Under the pieces are notes generated by a model. It ran no database searches, had not been told where the DNA came from, and saw only the letters and a program-made list of their open reading frames with translations. A stretch of DNA of 64,000 nucleotides from assembly GCA_003049465.1 (NCBI GenBank), contig PYSS01000085.1:87330-151329 (forward strand). The letters are read 5' to 3'. Below are positions 24,408 through 35,537 of the stretch, one piece after another. Source of the DNA: Magnaporthiopsis rhizophila. Its lineage: Eukaryota > Ascomycota > Sordariomycetes > Magnaporthales > Magnaporthaceae. A program made the translations under genes and the position numbers. The first letter of the stretch is position 1, and each line of letters starts with the position of its first letter.

Positions 24408-27400
24408 AGCATTTTACCAAAAGATTTACACTTATGTTTACAAAGTGCCGGTATATTTATTATTTAAAACGTGGCCTAATAACCCGGAAAAATCCGGAAA
24501 TTGCACATTATACCGCAGGGTGCCTGTAATAAAAAATAACGGTCGGTGCCTGGATTGGGGCCGAAATAACCAAACTGTTATTTATTACGAAAAAAATATA
24601 CACCAAGCACGGTATTAGAAAAACGATCCATTCCTATACCAGCAAAATTATATAATTAGCGAAAATTATAAAAATTTAGCAGTAAATAGGCCGAAACATG
24701 CAAAAATTTTCTGAGCAAAATATTTGTATCACGCTTATAATAATCACCTGCCTAAAAAGCTAAAAAATAACTGGTTCCCAGTAAAAAGGAGCGAGGAACC
24801 TCAAGGCCTGCCCAGGCAAAAATAGCAATTACTTAAATAGCAAATCATATTATAAAACCGTATTAAAAAAACAGCAATATTTGCCCCAGCACCCTATTAT
24901 TTTATAATATATATGGCAAAATTATTACCGCATTACATTTGCAAAAAGCCAAAATGCAAGTACTATACCGAAAAAAAAGCCAAAAATTAGTAAACCGGAC
25001 AGTTTCACCCCGGTTATTAGTATAAGCTAAAAAATTAAGGTATTTAACCGGAATAAGGGTTTGGTATAAACAAAAAAAAACGAACCAAAAGAACCCTAAC
25101 AAAAATTATGGCAAATTATCCATTTTATATCAGAAAAATAATTATATAATAAAAATAATAATTGGTAGCAATAATTAATTACGGATCCAACAAAAATTAT
25201 ATTGCACCAAAAATAATAGCAAAATATAGCATACCAATATATCAAAAACAACAGCCATACGGTTTTAAAACCGTGGAAAAAAAACTAATCACCTATAATA
25301 ATAAAATAATTAATTCGAAAATAAATCGATTTAGATTTAAAATTTCGGGAAAAACCTATAAAATTATCCTGGATATCATAAATATAAAAAAAAATCTAAT
25401 TTTGGGTTTCCCTTAATTTAAAAAGTTCAATCCCCTAATAAATTGGGTTTCGGAGGAAATTTAATAGAGGAAATTATTATCGGGAAACAAAAAAGCCTAA
25501 TAACCACAGGCCCCGGACCATAAAAAATAAAAGCCAGATAAAATTGCTATAATAATAGCAGGATTTAGCAATTAACCCTGGCAAATTGCACTAACGGATT
25601 TGCAATTATCAGGCAGTATCGGTTTTAACAACAAAAAATCCCGAAAATTAGGGCAAAATTATAAAAAAAATTATAATTAAAGTTACAGGTTAAAAAAAAG
25701 CATAACCAAAGTTAATAACCAAAAAATAAAAGCGGCAAAAAATTATGACCAAAATTATAATTTGCTTAATAAATAAGCACGTTAATACCTAAAAAATGTT
25801 CCCCAAAAATACTATCGGTACTGGAGGTTATTTTAAAAAAAATTTGGGAATAGGATTTCCGAAATACGAACCGTTTGATTATAAAATTAAACTTAAATCG
25901 GAAATATAATTTAATTACCAAAAATTGTACCGGCTAAACCTTAAATAACAAAAACTATTACAAAATAATTTGCGAAAAATTTGAAATAAAGCATTATTTA
26001 ATTTTCGGATTTTTCTGTGGGATACGGAATATTGTTCGTCCCTAAAAAATGAAAAAAAACGGATATATATCGATTATCGTCTGTTAAACAAAATTATAGT
26101 AAAGGATCGGTATTTTTGCTTTTTATCGATAAGTTACGAAACAGGCTCGGCAAAGCTAAATAATTTACAGTTTTGGATTTATATAAAGCATATAGCCTGT
26201 TAAAAATTACAAAAGGAGATAAATGGAAAACTGTTTTCCGAACCCGGCTGGGAATATATAAATTATTAATAATAATTTTTGGGCTTATTAATACACCAGC
26301 CACATTTTAGCAAATAATTAACTATATATTGCAAAAATATTTAAATATTTACGCATTTGTTTATTTGGATAATATCCTAATTTTTTCGGAAATATTAAAA
26401 AAATACAAAAAACATATGTATAAAATTTTGCAAAAGTTGCAAAACGCAAAGCTTTTAGTTAAGCCCGAAAAATATGCATGGTATATACAAAAAATAATTT
26501 TTTTAGGATATATGGTTATACCTGGTTAAGTACGGATAAAACCAAAAAAAATACAAGCGGTAAAAAAATAGCCCAAACCGATTAATATTAAGGAAATATA
26601 AGATTTTTTAGGTTTTCTGAACTTTTACCGACAATTTATCCGGAATTTTAGCAAAATTGCACTTCTATTTACAAATTTTACCAAAAATAACCACCAGTTT
26701 TATTAGGGGATATAAAAATAAAAGGCTTTTGATTTAATAAAAAAAGCTATAATATAGGAACCAGTATTAATTTTACCAAACCCAAATAAATTTTTTAAGG
26801 TTAAAACCGATATGTTAAATTTTGCAATCGGAGCCTAATTTAGCTAATAAAACGATAATAAAAAGTTATATTTTTACATTTTCCTATTATATAAATTTAA
26901 TAAATTGGAATTAAATTATTCAATTTATAATAAAAAGTTTATAATTATTATTTAAGCGTTAAAAAAATGAAGGATGTATTTATACCAAATAAATTATTAA
27001 ATTATGGTTTATACGGATTATAAAAACCTAGCACATTTTACTATTTACCAAATACTAAACAAATAATAAATCCAGTAAAATTAGTTTTTTCAAAATTATA
27101 ATTTTAGAATTAAATATAAAAAAGGGTTGAAAAACGGGCGGGTAAATGCCCTAAACCGCCGACCGAATCATAAGAATAAAATACTGCCAAAAATGCACAC
27201 GGTTTTAGCACAAAAACCAAACGGATTTTTGGTTCCAGCATAGCAGATACTAGCAAAAATTACGCTTTAAAAAGGATGGATTTTTGAAAAAATCCAGCAA
27301 ATTTACGGCCAAATGGCCCATGGATATTAAGGGGTGATCAAAACCTGGAAAAAATTGCGGTAATATTACGGGTTTACGGGTACCCAAGTTATAATCCAAA

Positions 27401-29286
27401 AAGCAATTAAAAATTGCAAAAGCTGTGCTAAAAAATAAGGCTAACAGGCACAAATTTTACGGATTATTGCAATTTTTGCTAGCGTTTAACAAGGTTTGGC
27501 AAAAAATTACGATAAATTTTATAATTAAACTTCCCAAATCGAAAAAACTTTTGATAAATATTCAGTACGATAGCATTTTAATAATGGTAAACAGGCTTAC
27601 CAAATATACTCTGTTATTATTTTATAAAAAAAATAGCGATATTATAAAACTGGTATATATTTTTATTAGGAATATAATTTTGGACTATGGAACATTCGAT
27701 AAGCTGATTACGGATCGAGATAAACTGTTTATAAGCAAGTTTTGGAGGATTTTAATGGTTAAACTCGGAATAAAACATGCATTATTAATAATTTATTATT
27801 TTAAAACAGATAAGCAAATAAAATGAATAAATGAAATTATAAAATAATATTTATACTATTATATTAATTATAAATAAATTAATTGGGTATAATTATTTTT
27901 TATGGCTTAATTTGTTTATAATAGTTCGGTATACAAAAATACGGAAATTATACCGTTTTTTGCAAATTATAGGTTTATATTTATGGTGTATAAGGAACCC
28001 AAAGCAGAAAAAAATGCTTTAATAGCGGAAATACAGGTTACCAAAATAATTAAATTATATAAACATTTGTAAAAAAAAGTTTAAAAAGTTTTAGAAATGC
28101 ATATCTATCCAAACGAATAAAAAAAAGCTTAAAGGATTAATTTTTAAGGAGGGGGATAGCATTTATTTTGTGCATTGCAATATTAAGATAAAATGGCCAA
28201 ATAATAAGCTGGATTACAAAAAATTTGCACTATTTAGGGTTAAAAAAATAATTTTGCTAGTTAATTACAAATTTTAATTAACGCCAACCATAAAAGTTTA
28301 TCCTATATTTTATATTTCCTTATTAAAACCGGCACCGCCTGGTTCGGAAAGCACAAAATTAATAAAAATTAACCCAAACCAAAAATGGGAAATCGAAAAA
28401 ATCTTTAATAACAGGTTACGCTACCGCAAATAATAATATTTGGTTAAATGGGCAGGGTACAAATATAAGCATAATATATAAAAAAAAAAAACCTTAAAAA
28501 TTGCCAAAAATTTTTACAAAAGTATCAGCAGAAACAATTACAAGAAGAACCTTTCGATAAGGATCGAGATACGCTACCACTGCGCTATACAACCTAAGGA
28601 AATTGTTAAAAGCCTGCCAATTTATCCGGTTGAAAAAAGGCAAGCAAATCAAGATCTGGATTAATCCCGAGCTTATTCCAGCCAAGTAATAAGGAAAAAT
28701 CAAAAGCCGGAAAATCGGGAGGCACACCAAAAGGCTATATAGCTGCCTTTTAAGCTTTTTCCCGTTCCACCCGCTCCAACTCCTTAATATTATTAATTTC
28801 ATACCAAATAGCACAAGTAAGTTTTTTGCGCTATTATTTTTTTTGTTTTTGCAAACGCTCGATTTTAGCAAAAAATATTCGCAGCTTCTTTTCTGCAATT
28901 TTTAGCTTTGCCTCCAGGCAAAAGTGCTGGATATTATAAATAAATAAATATTTGGGGGCCGGGCCCAGAACGTTACAATAAAAATAACCTTAACAAATGC
29001 ACCGCTCGCAACAGGAATAATTATAAAAGGATATAATGCATTAATACAGGTTATTAGCCTTACAGTTGAAATAGAAAGGTATAAAAACAAAAGAAAATAA
29101 AATAACAAAAAAAAGATTATTTTAACGAACGGTCGAAAACGCCGGCTTACGCTTGTGTACCTGACCAGATAATTTGTTAAAAAAAAAGCAAATAAAAAAG
29201 GTAAAAAAAAGGAACTTATTATTAACGGAAAAATAAAAACGGAATAATTATAGCCAAAAGAATTTGGCCTAAAAAAAGGGACCTGG
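24408..29286 (+). mobile_element. Host gypsy element C, segment 3 (gag/pol to 3' LTR)
   Basis: The largest piece of the host element, contiguous with 16,082-16,418 once Copia B is removed. After a poorly readable gag/pre-protease stretch it carries protease, RT, RNase H, integrase and a chromodomain in the canonical Ty3/gypsy order, then the 3' LTR. It is RIP-degraded but less so than copy G. Confidence 0.88.
25162..28480 (+). pseudogene. Ty3/gypsy pol polyprotein remnant of element C
   Basis: Domains in order: retropepsin-like block (25,162-25,416; NYGSNKNYIAPKI, with the catalytic DSG-type start lost, and a final LILGFP); RT (about 26,000-26,530) with LDLYKAY, FGLINTPATF and the catalytic-box relic YLDNILIFS, where the family has YLDDILIFS; RNase H (about 26,740-27,100; TDMLNFAIGA, VYTDYKNLAHF); integrase (27,425-27,826; LIMVNRLTKY, FDKLITDRDKLF); chromodomain near 28,395-28,480 (YLVKWAGYK). 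Several TAA/TAG codons interrupt it. In a live element it would make and insert new copies, with the chromodomain steering it to heterochromatin. Confidence 0.88.
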
Positions 29287-29749
29287 TATTATAACTATAA
29301 TTAGCAAAAGGCAAAAATGTTAAGGCTAATCCCTAATGGAACACCTTTACCCCGCAATTAGTAAAGCCAAAAGCCGAATAATTAAGGCCAGGAACAAAAG
29401 GGTTACAAAACCAGGTATTTACCTAACTAAAATGCTATATTAGCTATGGATATAGCACATATAATACAGGATATATTGGCTATAAATATAGCATATATAG
29501 CACAGGTACGATATAGCAGAAACACAAATATATAAAGGAACGTTCCTATCTTATTTAAAAATAGTTCTTAACTGAGGCCTCGGTATTAGTTAACCTAAAT
29601 TAGCTCCAAAACATTCCTTTGGGCAAGCAATAACAAACAATATTCCTACCAAACCCCAAATCATTTGCAAGGCAACCTTGCAACCCAGTACTGCTCAACG
29701 CCGCCCCTAGATACCCTACCCTAAAAGCAGAAGGCCTGTGATTATAACA
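29287..29749 (+). repeat. 3' LTR of host gypsy element C
   Basis: 463 bp, tattataact... to ...gattataaca, RIP-altered at both ends. It is the same length as 2,735-3,197. The right flank CCAGG would be the target duplicate; its partner is not in the window. Confidence 0.88.
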
Positions 29750-30459
29750 CCAGGCCGGAATAAAATGGATTATACCATTATTATTAGAATCGATTACAAA
29801 TATATTAGCTAGGTTGGGTGGAAATAATAACGGCTATAAATATATAATAATCCCGTAATTCCTTATTAATATTAATTTATTAATATTTTAAAAGGGCTTT
29901 TTGCGATAAGATAAATAGTCCGGGATAGCAAAGCGAAAATGAATATTTATTATTATAATAGGTTAAGGAATCACCAAATATTGCATTAATTATAAAACCC
30001 GCAATTATCGTTATTCTCTTTTTCCCAATTTTAAATAAAGTGGTTGCTGGTAGCGAAATATGCGGATTATTACCCTTTAATCAGGCCAGTATCAATCTGA
30101 TTAAGGATTTTAAGGGCAGGGTTTCAGAGCTGTATAAATATTATTAGGGGAATAAAATAAATAAACAAAACAAATAACGAAATAATATATATTAACGGGG
30201 TTAATCGTTTTTTTTTTAAAATACCGATCCGATTAGCCACCCGATTATCGGATATAGGTATTTTTATAATATACCTCTATATGATAAGATTTTGTACCCG
30301 ATTCTGCTATTCGAGGCAAATAATAAGAAGCTATTGCAATCCGATACAGGGATTATATGCCAGTGCCTGTTAGCGGATCTGGCCGATAATATTATATTTA
30401 ACCCGAACCAGTTTGGCATATTTATTAGTTAGGTTTTTAATATGGGCTGCGGTACCGAG
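29750..30459. other. AT-rich stretch, no recognisable element
   Basis: RIP-like composition, no open frame of note and no LTR ends. A short plus-strand reading near 30,290-30,420 looks mildly protein-like but matches nothing I recognise. Confidence 0.5.
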
Positions 30460-30705
30460 TGTTACGACCGCATTACGCCCGGAGGGGATAGGAGGGCTGG
30501 GGCTAAGCCCCAGTGGTACGCCTTAACCCCGCGGCGGGGTAGCACGGTCAGGTCACGTGATATTAAGAGGGATCTCTGGATCTGTCTGCAGAAATAATAA
30601 ATTTATAAATCCAAAAGGGATTTTTAAATCTGTTTGTAAAAATAACAGATCCACAAATTTAAAAAATTAATATGGAGGATGCCTGATTATAAAAAGGGTA
30701 ATAAC
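30460..30705 (+). repeat. 5' fragment of a gypsy LTR
   Basis: Starts TGTTACGACC and shares the aggagggctggggctaa...cccc block with the other LTRs, but is cut off by the intact LTR that begins at 30,706. Confidence 0.6.
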
Positions 30706-31317
30706 TGTTACGACCACAGCTGGCAAAAGACAGGAGGGCTGGGGCTAACCCCCAGCGGAACGCCTCTACCCCACAGTTATGGTAACCAAGGATCACATAA
30801 TTAAGGCCAGGAAAAAAGTCACGTGCGGAGTTGGTGATCTGTGATTTTAAAAAACCGAATTACAGATTACAAATTAAAAGTAAGGGATAATTTGTAATTT
30901 TATAAGAAAAAATCACAGATTACAAATCACAAACCTAGGATACAAAGGACTGCCACCAAAAATCCGTACGCAAAAGGCAGGTATATAAGGAGGGGTTTTT
31001 TTATTGCCCTAAATAATTCTTAACTAAGGTTTCAGCATTAATTAACCTAAATTAGCTCCAAAATACCCTTTTGGGCAAATAATAACAAATAATTGTTTTA
31101 TTAAATCCCAAATTACGTACAAGGCAATCTTGCAACCCAATATTATTTAATGCTACCCTTAAATGCTGTCACGGGACTAGACCAAGGTAGTACCCGTTAC
31201 ACCAAAGCAAAAGGGAACGTTGTCATATCCGGGGCTACGACGTGCTTGGTCCTTATATAAGGGATCGTACCGTGACAAATGCCTTACCCTAAAAGTAAAA
31301 GGCTTATAATTATAATA
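30706..31317 (+). repeat. 5' LTR of gypsy copy E, with nested 111-bp element
   Basis: Begins TGTTACGACC, ends attataata, and is followed by the same leader (ttttaactgatcctgtt) found inside the LTR at 6,277-6,734. Without the nested element and its duplicate it would be about 496 bp. The first half is nearly free of RIP, the second half is mutated. Confidence 0.8.
31167..31277. mobile_element. 111-bp TG...CA LTR-like short element, copy 2
   Basis: Same ends and length as the copy at 7,575, with its own 5-bp target duplicate AATGC (31,162-31,166 and 31,278-31,282). It lies inside the gypsy LTR, so it inserted after that element. The flanking LTR is RIP-mutated while this insert is not. Confidence 0.82.
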
Positions 31318-32048
31318 TTTTAACTGATCCTGTTCAGCATTTACTGGAGGTAATAAATAATAGCAATTATAGCAATTATAGCCAAACCGATCGAAACCGT
31401 TATTATAAATAATAAGGTTTATAATAACCCCGCCCTGGCCTTAAAAATCCTTATCGAAAAGTTTAAAAAATTTAAGAAATTGCCTAAAACAATCCCAATT
31501 TATAAATTCCCATTTCGGATAAGTATAACGGAAAAAAAGGCAAATTTAAACCGTCCTTACGAAATATAAAAGCTATTTCATGTTTTACCAGGATAATTTC
31601 CAAAACGATTACCAAAAGGTGGTTTATACTGCTATTTGCCTCGATAATAAAATTAAAAATTGATTTAAACCTGTATAAGCTGATTATTTAAAAAAAAAAT
31701 AACAAATTAAGCAAATTTACCAAACTAATATTTGCAAATTTTGATAAATTTGGCGAGGAAATTGCCAAAATATTCAGGCAGGTAAATAAAAAGTAAATAA
31801 CCGAAAAAAGCTGTTTTAGCCGCGCCAAAAAGGACTAATATCCATTTATATTGCCAAATTTTAATAATTTATTAATAAATTTAACCGGACGGAAAATACT
31901 AAAATGTTTTAATTTTACCAGGGATTAAAAAATAATATAAAAAATAAATTGGCTAAGGAAAATAAGCTTAAAGATTTTGTTAATTTTGTTACCAAAAGTA
32001 TTTGTATTAATAATAAATTGTATATATATGTTACGAATATAACAAATA
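31318..32048 (+). pseudogene. Gypsy gag remnant of copy E
   Basis: Follows the 5' LTR directly. It reads as gag when RIP stops are ignored: YFMFYQDNFQN, VVYTAICLDNKI, and KDFVNFVTKSICINNKLY near the end. It corresponds to the gag of copy H (5,500-6,200, minus). It is broken off at 32,049 by another LTR fragment. Confidence 0.75.
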
Positions 32049-32185
32049 TGTTACAAACAAGCGTTTTGCTCCAAGGGGTAAGGCACTTAGGAGAGGAATT
32101 AAGCAGTGCTTGAATAGCAAGGTCGCTTTGCACGTGACTTGGGGATGTTTGAAAAACAGTAGTTTTAATTGCTTGCCTAATCCCG
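32049..32185 (-). repeat. Gypsy LTR fragment, reverse orientation
   Basis: Starts tgttacaaac and follows the pattern of 22,753 onward (gctcc...aggagagg...gagcagtgct), then loses similarity at about 32,185. The following GC-rich 60 bp is unassigned. Confidence 0.6.
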
Positions 32186-32248
32186 GGGCCTTCCAGGGAA
32201 GACCCCTTTTCCCTACGCGCGCACGCGTATAAAAATGACGTTTTAACA

Positions 32249-32429
32249 CATATACTTATAATCGTTAAATTTGAAAATTATAAATTCGATATTAATGAAA
32301 GCCCTGAAATAGTTTATAACCAATTTAAAAGCATAATGGCGGAATTTAAAAAGATTTGCAGTAAAGTTCAAGCTTTAAAAGCTTTAAGCTTAAATTATAA
32401 CCAAAATTTACAAATTCCCTGCCCTTAAC
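32249..32429 (+). pseudogene. Copia gag fragment
   Basis: The plus-strand reading contains KFENYKFDINESPEIVYNQF and MAEFKKI, typical of Copia gag (UBN2-like). A short fragment with stops, interrupted by a solo LTR. Confidence 0.45.
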
Positions 32430-32727
32430 TGTTAGAATCAATGCTGATTGTAAGGGAAAGATATAAAACGATAGTAGTAGTGCAGGGTAGGTCGATATAG
32501 TATAAGGTAGGTAGTTGTATTGTATTAAAGCCTTGGAGGCATAAGGGCATGAGAGCATAAGGAAGGGGAAATCTTCCTGTATCCCTTAAAAGGAAAGGTC
32601 CTTTATATATATAATAATTAAGGCCCGTGCGTGCGTGCGCCCTGGCCGCGTGCCTTAGGCCTGGCCTGGGCTTAGCCCTGGCCCTAGCCCTAGCCACGTG
32701 ACCGTATTACGTAATGCAATACCAACA
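32430..32727. repeat. 298-bp solo LTR with target duplication TTAAC
   Basis: TGTTAGAATC to AATACCAACA, flanked by perfect TTAAC duplicates (32,425-32,429 and 32,728-32,732). It contains a TATA-like run ctttatatatata near 32,600 and a CCTGGCC/CCTAGCC-rich end. It is unlike the other LTR families in the window and not RIP-mutated. Confidence 0.85.
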
Positions 32728-32732
32728 TTAAC

Positions 32733-32852
32733 AAATATAATTAAAAAAAAATTTAAAACTTTTTTTACGAAATATAAAAGCTATTTCCAGATTTATTAAA
32801 ACAATTTCCAATATAAGCATTAAAAAATAGCCTATATTATCACGCGCTTGAA
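32733..32852 (+). pseudogene. Second gypsy gag fragment
   Basis: Aligns with 31,545-31,665 (tacgaaatataaaagctattt...) and then stops abruptly at the mariner sequence. Confidence 0.5.
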
Positions 32853-32985
32853 TGGTAAAGTTATTAAATTGGCCGAGGAGGTATGGGAATCTATTCCGAA
32901 GGAGCTGATTAATAATTTGGTTAATTCTATGCCCTATAGGGTTGAGGTCCTCTACCAGGCCCGGGGTTGGTATATTAAATATTAG
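32853..32985 (+). pseudogene. Tc1/mariner transposase C-terminal remnant
   Basis: Reads LAEEVWESIPKELINNLVNS, then MPYRVEVLYQARGWYIKY and a stop. This is the conserved end of Tc1/mariner DDE transposases (family pattern: IP.E.I..LV.SMPRR..AVI.A.G..TKY). Only the last ~45 residues remain; the catalytic DDE part is absent. It is the last transposon trace before the GC-rich half. Confidence 0.75.
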
Positions 32986-33520
32986 CGTATTGTAAATAAT
33001 AAACTCCGTCCAATTTTATGTTTATTGCAATTAACGGCATGCGGATAGCTTCATTTTTGATCAAATGCGGCCCCTTTGAAGTAGGGGGGTTGGTGGTGGT
33101 GAGCGTGGTCCATGCACGGATTTGCGTTTTTTTTTTGCACACAACTGTATGATTAGGCAGCTAGCTTGAACAATTATGTGTCCCACAACTATGGCAGGTG
33201 GAAAATCGCAAAACACTCATCTCCTTGGGCAGCCCTTGTGGCTGAGTCAAAGGTTTTAATTCTCACAAGTTAGGCCCAAGCAACAAGGGACGCCTGCCCG
33301 CTGTAGGAGAGGGTCGCAGGTCCATCACATTAAAGGGTTTGGAAGCGATGGTGCGGCATTGGCCAAGTGATTGGAATGAATATATACATGATTTTAATAG
33401 ACTAGATCTGGCCTCCGTACAAAGCGGCAAGAAAATACCTCTATCGACGATCTTGGTTTAGCTGGGATGTGGTCTGCGGCCGCGCCGGAAAGCCCGCGAC
33501 AGCAGCATGCAGCGTCATGC
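32986..33520. other. AT/GC transition zone, no gene seen
   Basis: Base composition moves from AT-rich to balanced over a few hundred bases. No convincing frame, LTR end or RNA gene. Confidence 0.5.
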
Positions 33521-34623
33521 TCAATCGCCGGACCTAGGCTCTGCGCTCAGCTCGGCTATCGACCCGGACCGTACCGACGGAGTGGCCGGTGAATCCTCCC
33601 GTAGCGACACCAGCCTGGACTGCGAGGCCTGCGGGGTGGCGTGCCTCGTCGGCGAGCCGAGCGGGTCGGCGGGTAGTTCGTAGGTATTAGGGGACGTCGG
33701 CGTGAGCGTGTCCTTTGAAGGAATGCGTCGCGCCCAGTGGGTGCCGCGCGCGACGGAGCCGGGGCGCCGCGGCGGCCTGGTCTCGCCGCGGGCGTTTGTG
33801 GGGACGCGCGGGGCCGTCATCAGGCCTCCGCGAGGGTCCTGCACGACGACGGTGCGGCTGTCGTCGTCGTCAACGCCCAGCTGCGTCTGCTTCCGCACGC
33901 GGCGGACGAGGTAGCCCAGCACGCCGGCGAGAATGAGGACGAATAGGGTCGCGCCCACCGCGAGTCCGGCCTTCTCGCCGTCGCTGAGGCTGCCGTGAGC
34001 TTCCTTGTTGGCCCCGGTGAATTCGGGGCTCGTGGTCGTCGATGTGTTTTGGATTGGCAAGGTTGACTGGTGGAGGGTCCCTGTTGTTTTGGTTGGATTG
34101 GAGGGCGTTGCTGTGCTGCTGTTATTGCTTGACGTTGTCTGGTTGGCGCTGGTGGCTAGCGATCCCAGGGACTGAAAGGTTGGTAATAATTGCGTCTTGG
34201 TTAACAGCATGTGGTGGGATTGAGGAAAAAGTAGGTGGTAAGAGTAGCAGAGCGCACCTGATCGTGGCTGTCGAGCTGGAAAAAGGGGGAGTAGTACAGC
34301 GCGTCATCGTTGACCCCAAAAGCGTATTCTCCAAGGCCAAGCGACAACGGGAGTGTGGCCGTGTACTGTGCTTCACTCGTGTCGGCCAGCTTATCGACGA
34401 GGACGAGACCCTGCTTGTTGGGCGACTTGGTGAACAGGAAAATTGATGCGGTCCCTCCACTGCTGCCGGTCCACGAGATGGTAAAAGGCCGGCCTCTAGT
34501 CACGTCCCAGTCCTTGTTGCTAAAACGCAGTGCCCGCTCCTGGCCGCTCACGAGCCCGAATACGGCTGCGATGATGAGAAGCAGCGCTGGCAAGAGCCGT
34601 GGAGCGCCTAATCTTGCCCACAT
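33521..34623 (-). CDS. KNH-like single-pass membrane protein (two exons)
   Basis: Exon 1 is 34,258-34,623 and exon 2 is 33,521-34,171. The 86-bp intron runs gtgcgc...tttcag with a branch-like gttaac and joins in phase 0, giving about 338 aa. I chose the second ATG (34,623) because it starts a clean signal peptide (MWARLGAPRLLPALLL...); an in-frame ATG lies at 34,683. Residues about 28-110 resemble the Kre9/Knh1-like extracellular domain (FSNKDWDVTRGRPFTISW, then LGLGEYAFGVND). A Ser/Thr/Asn-rich stalk follows, then one membrane span at about 189-211 (GLAVGATLFVLILAGVLGYL) with a basic stop-transfer (RRVRK) and a Pro/Ser-rich cytosolic tail. Such proteins are thought to sit at the plasma membrane/wall interface; the exact role is unknown. 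No damage seen, unlike its neighbours. Confidence 0.8.
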
Positions 34624-34683
34624 CCTGGCTGGGTGGCGTGCAGAGCAAAGGAGTTCGCTGGTATCGGCGGTGGCGCGGGGCAC

Positions 34684-35537
34684 GCTATATGTCCATCCTT
34701 GTTCGCGGCGGAGCGAATCATGCCAAGCAGCAGCAAGCTGGAAAGGAAAGAGGCCGGGAAGCAGACTATGGGGAAGACAAATTATGTTGGAGGGCAGTTA
34801 GGACATGCCCGCGTCTCGCTCCGCGAGCTTGGGGACGGACGCCGAGACGGCCAGGGTACTGTGGGGACGTTCAAACGGGCTTCGTGGTGTGCGTGGAGTT
34901 CGGCATCGACCCTGGGACCAACAGCCAAAGCAGCATGCGCAAGGGGACCGGAGCGAAATTTGACAATGTTACAGCTTGGCAATCCACACTGGGAGGGGTC
35001 ACCGCATCCGCGGCGTCGGATCATTCCCGTCCAGAGTCTAGAATGAAAGGAATAGCAAGCTGTCAGGGAAAAGCAATTAATTGACAGTCTGTGCCTTGGA
35101 GATGCAGGCGGCAAGACAGCGGCACGGCCAGCTTGGCCTGGGATTCGGGAGGGAAAATGTAGCTTGGCCATGAAAATTGTTGCCAAAATGGAGGAGCTGA
35201 TGGTCTGGTTCCTGGTCCCAGAACAAACCCTGGGAAGGCTGCTGCTGCCAACCTGGACGACGAAAGTCCTGTTCCATGCACCGAAGACCGAAGGAGCATT
35301 GTGCTTATTTTCCCTGCGTGGGCTGGCCAAGTCCACCACCCACACACCAACGACCAAAGATCTGACTGGGGATCCTGGCACTTTTGTTTGTCGCTTCTGC
35401 ATTGCCGTAGCTGACACCCCCAAATTTCCTTGCCAAGTGGCGTCCAGCTTCCTGGATACCAGGGAGTGGGTAATGAGACCACACAATTGCAAGATTGTTC
35501 CCGGGGCGTCAACACGAGTCCCCGGGAACAAAGATAA
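34684..35537. other. Intergenic, no gene recognised
   Basis: Holds a long antisense frame that is a shadow of codon bias, but nothing with recognisable domains. The missing 5' part of the adjacent hydrolase may have been here but I cannot read it. Confidence 0.4.

Noticed and set aside
30460..31320. Two LTR starts in tandem read as a complete short element
   Set aside because: No shared 5-bp duplicate, and only the second LTR is followed by a leader and gag; the first is a truncated fragment.
1..33000. Possible giant Starship-type mobile element or centromere
   Set aside because: No tyrosine-recombinase (DUF3435) captain was recognised and all identifiable parts are ordinary retrotransposons; a centromere cannot be told from sequence alone.
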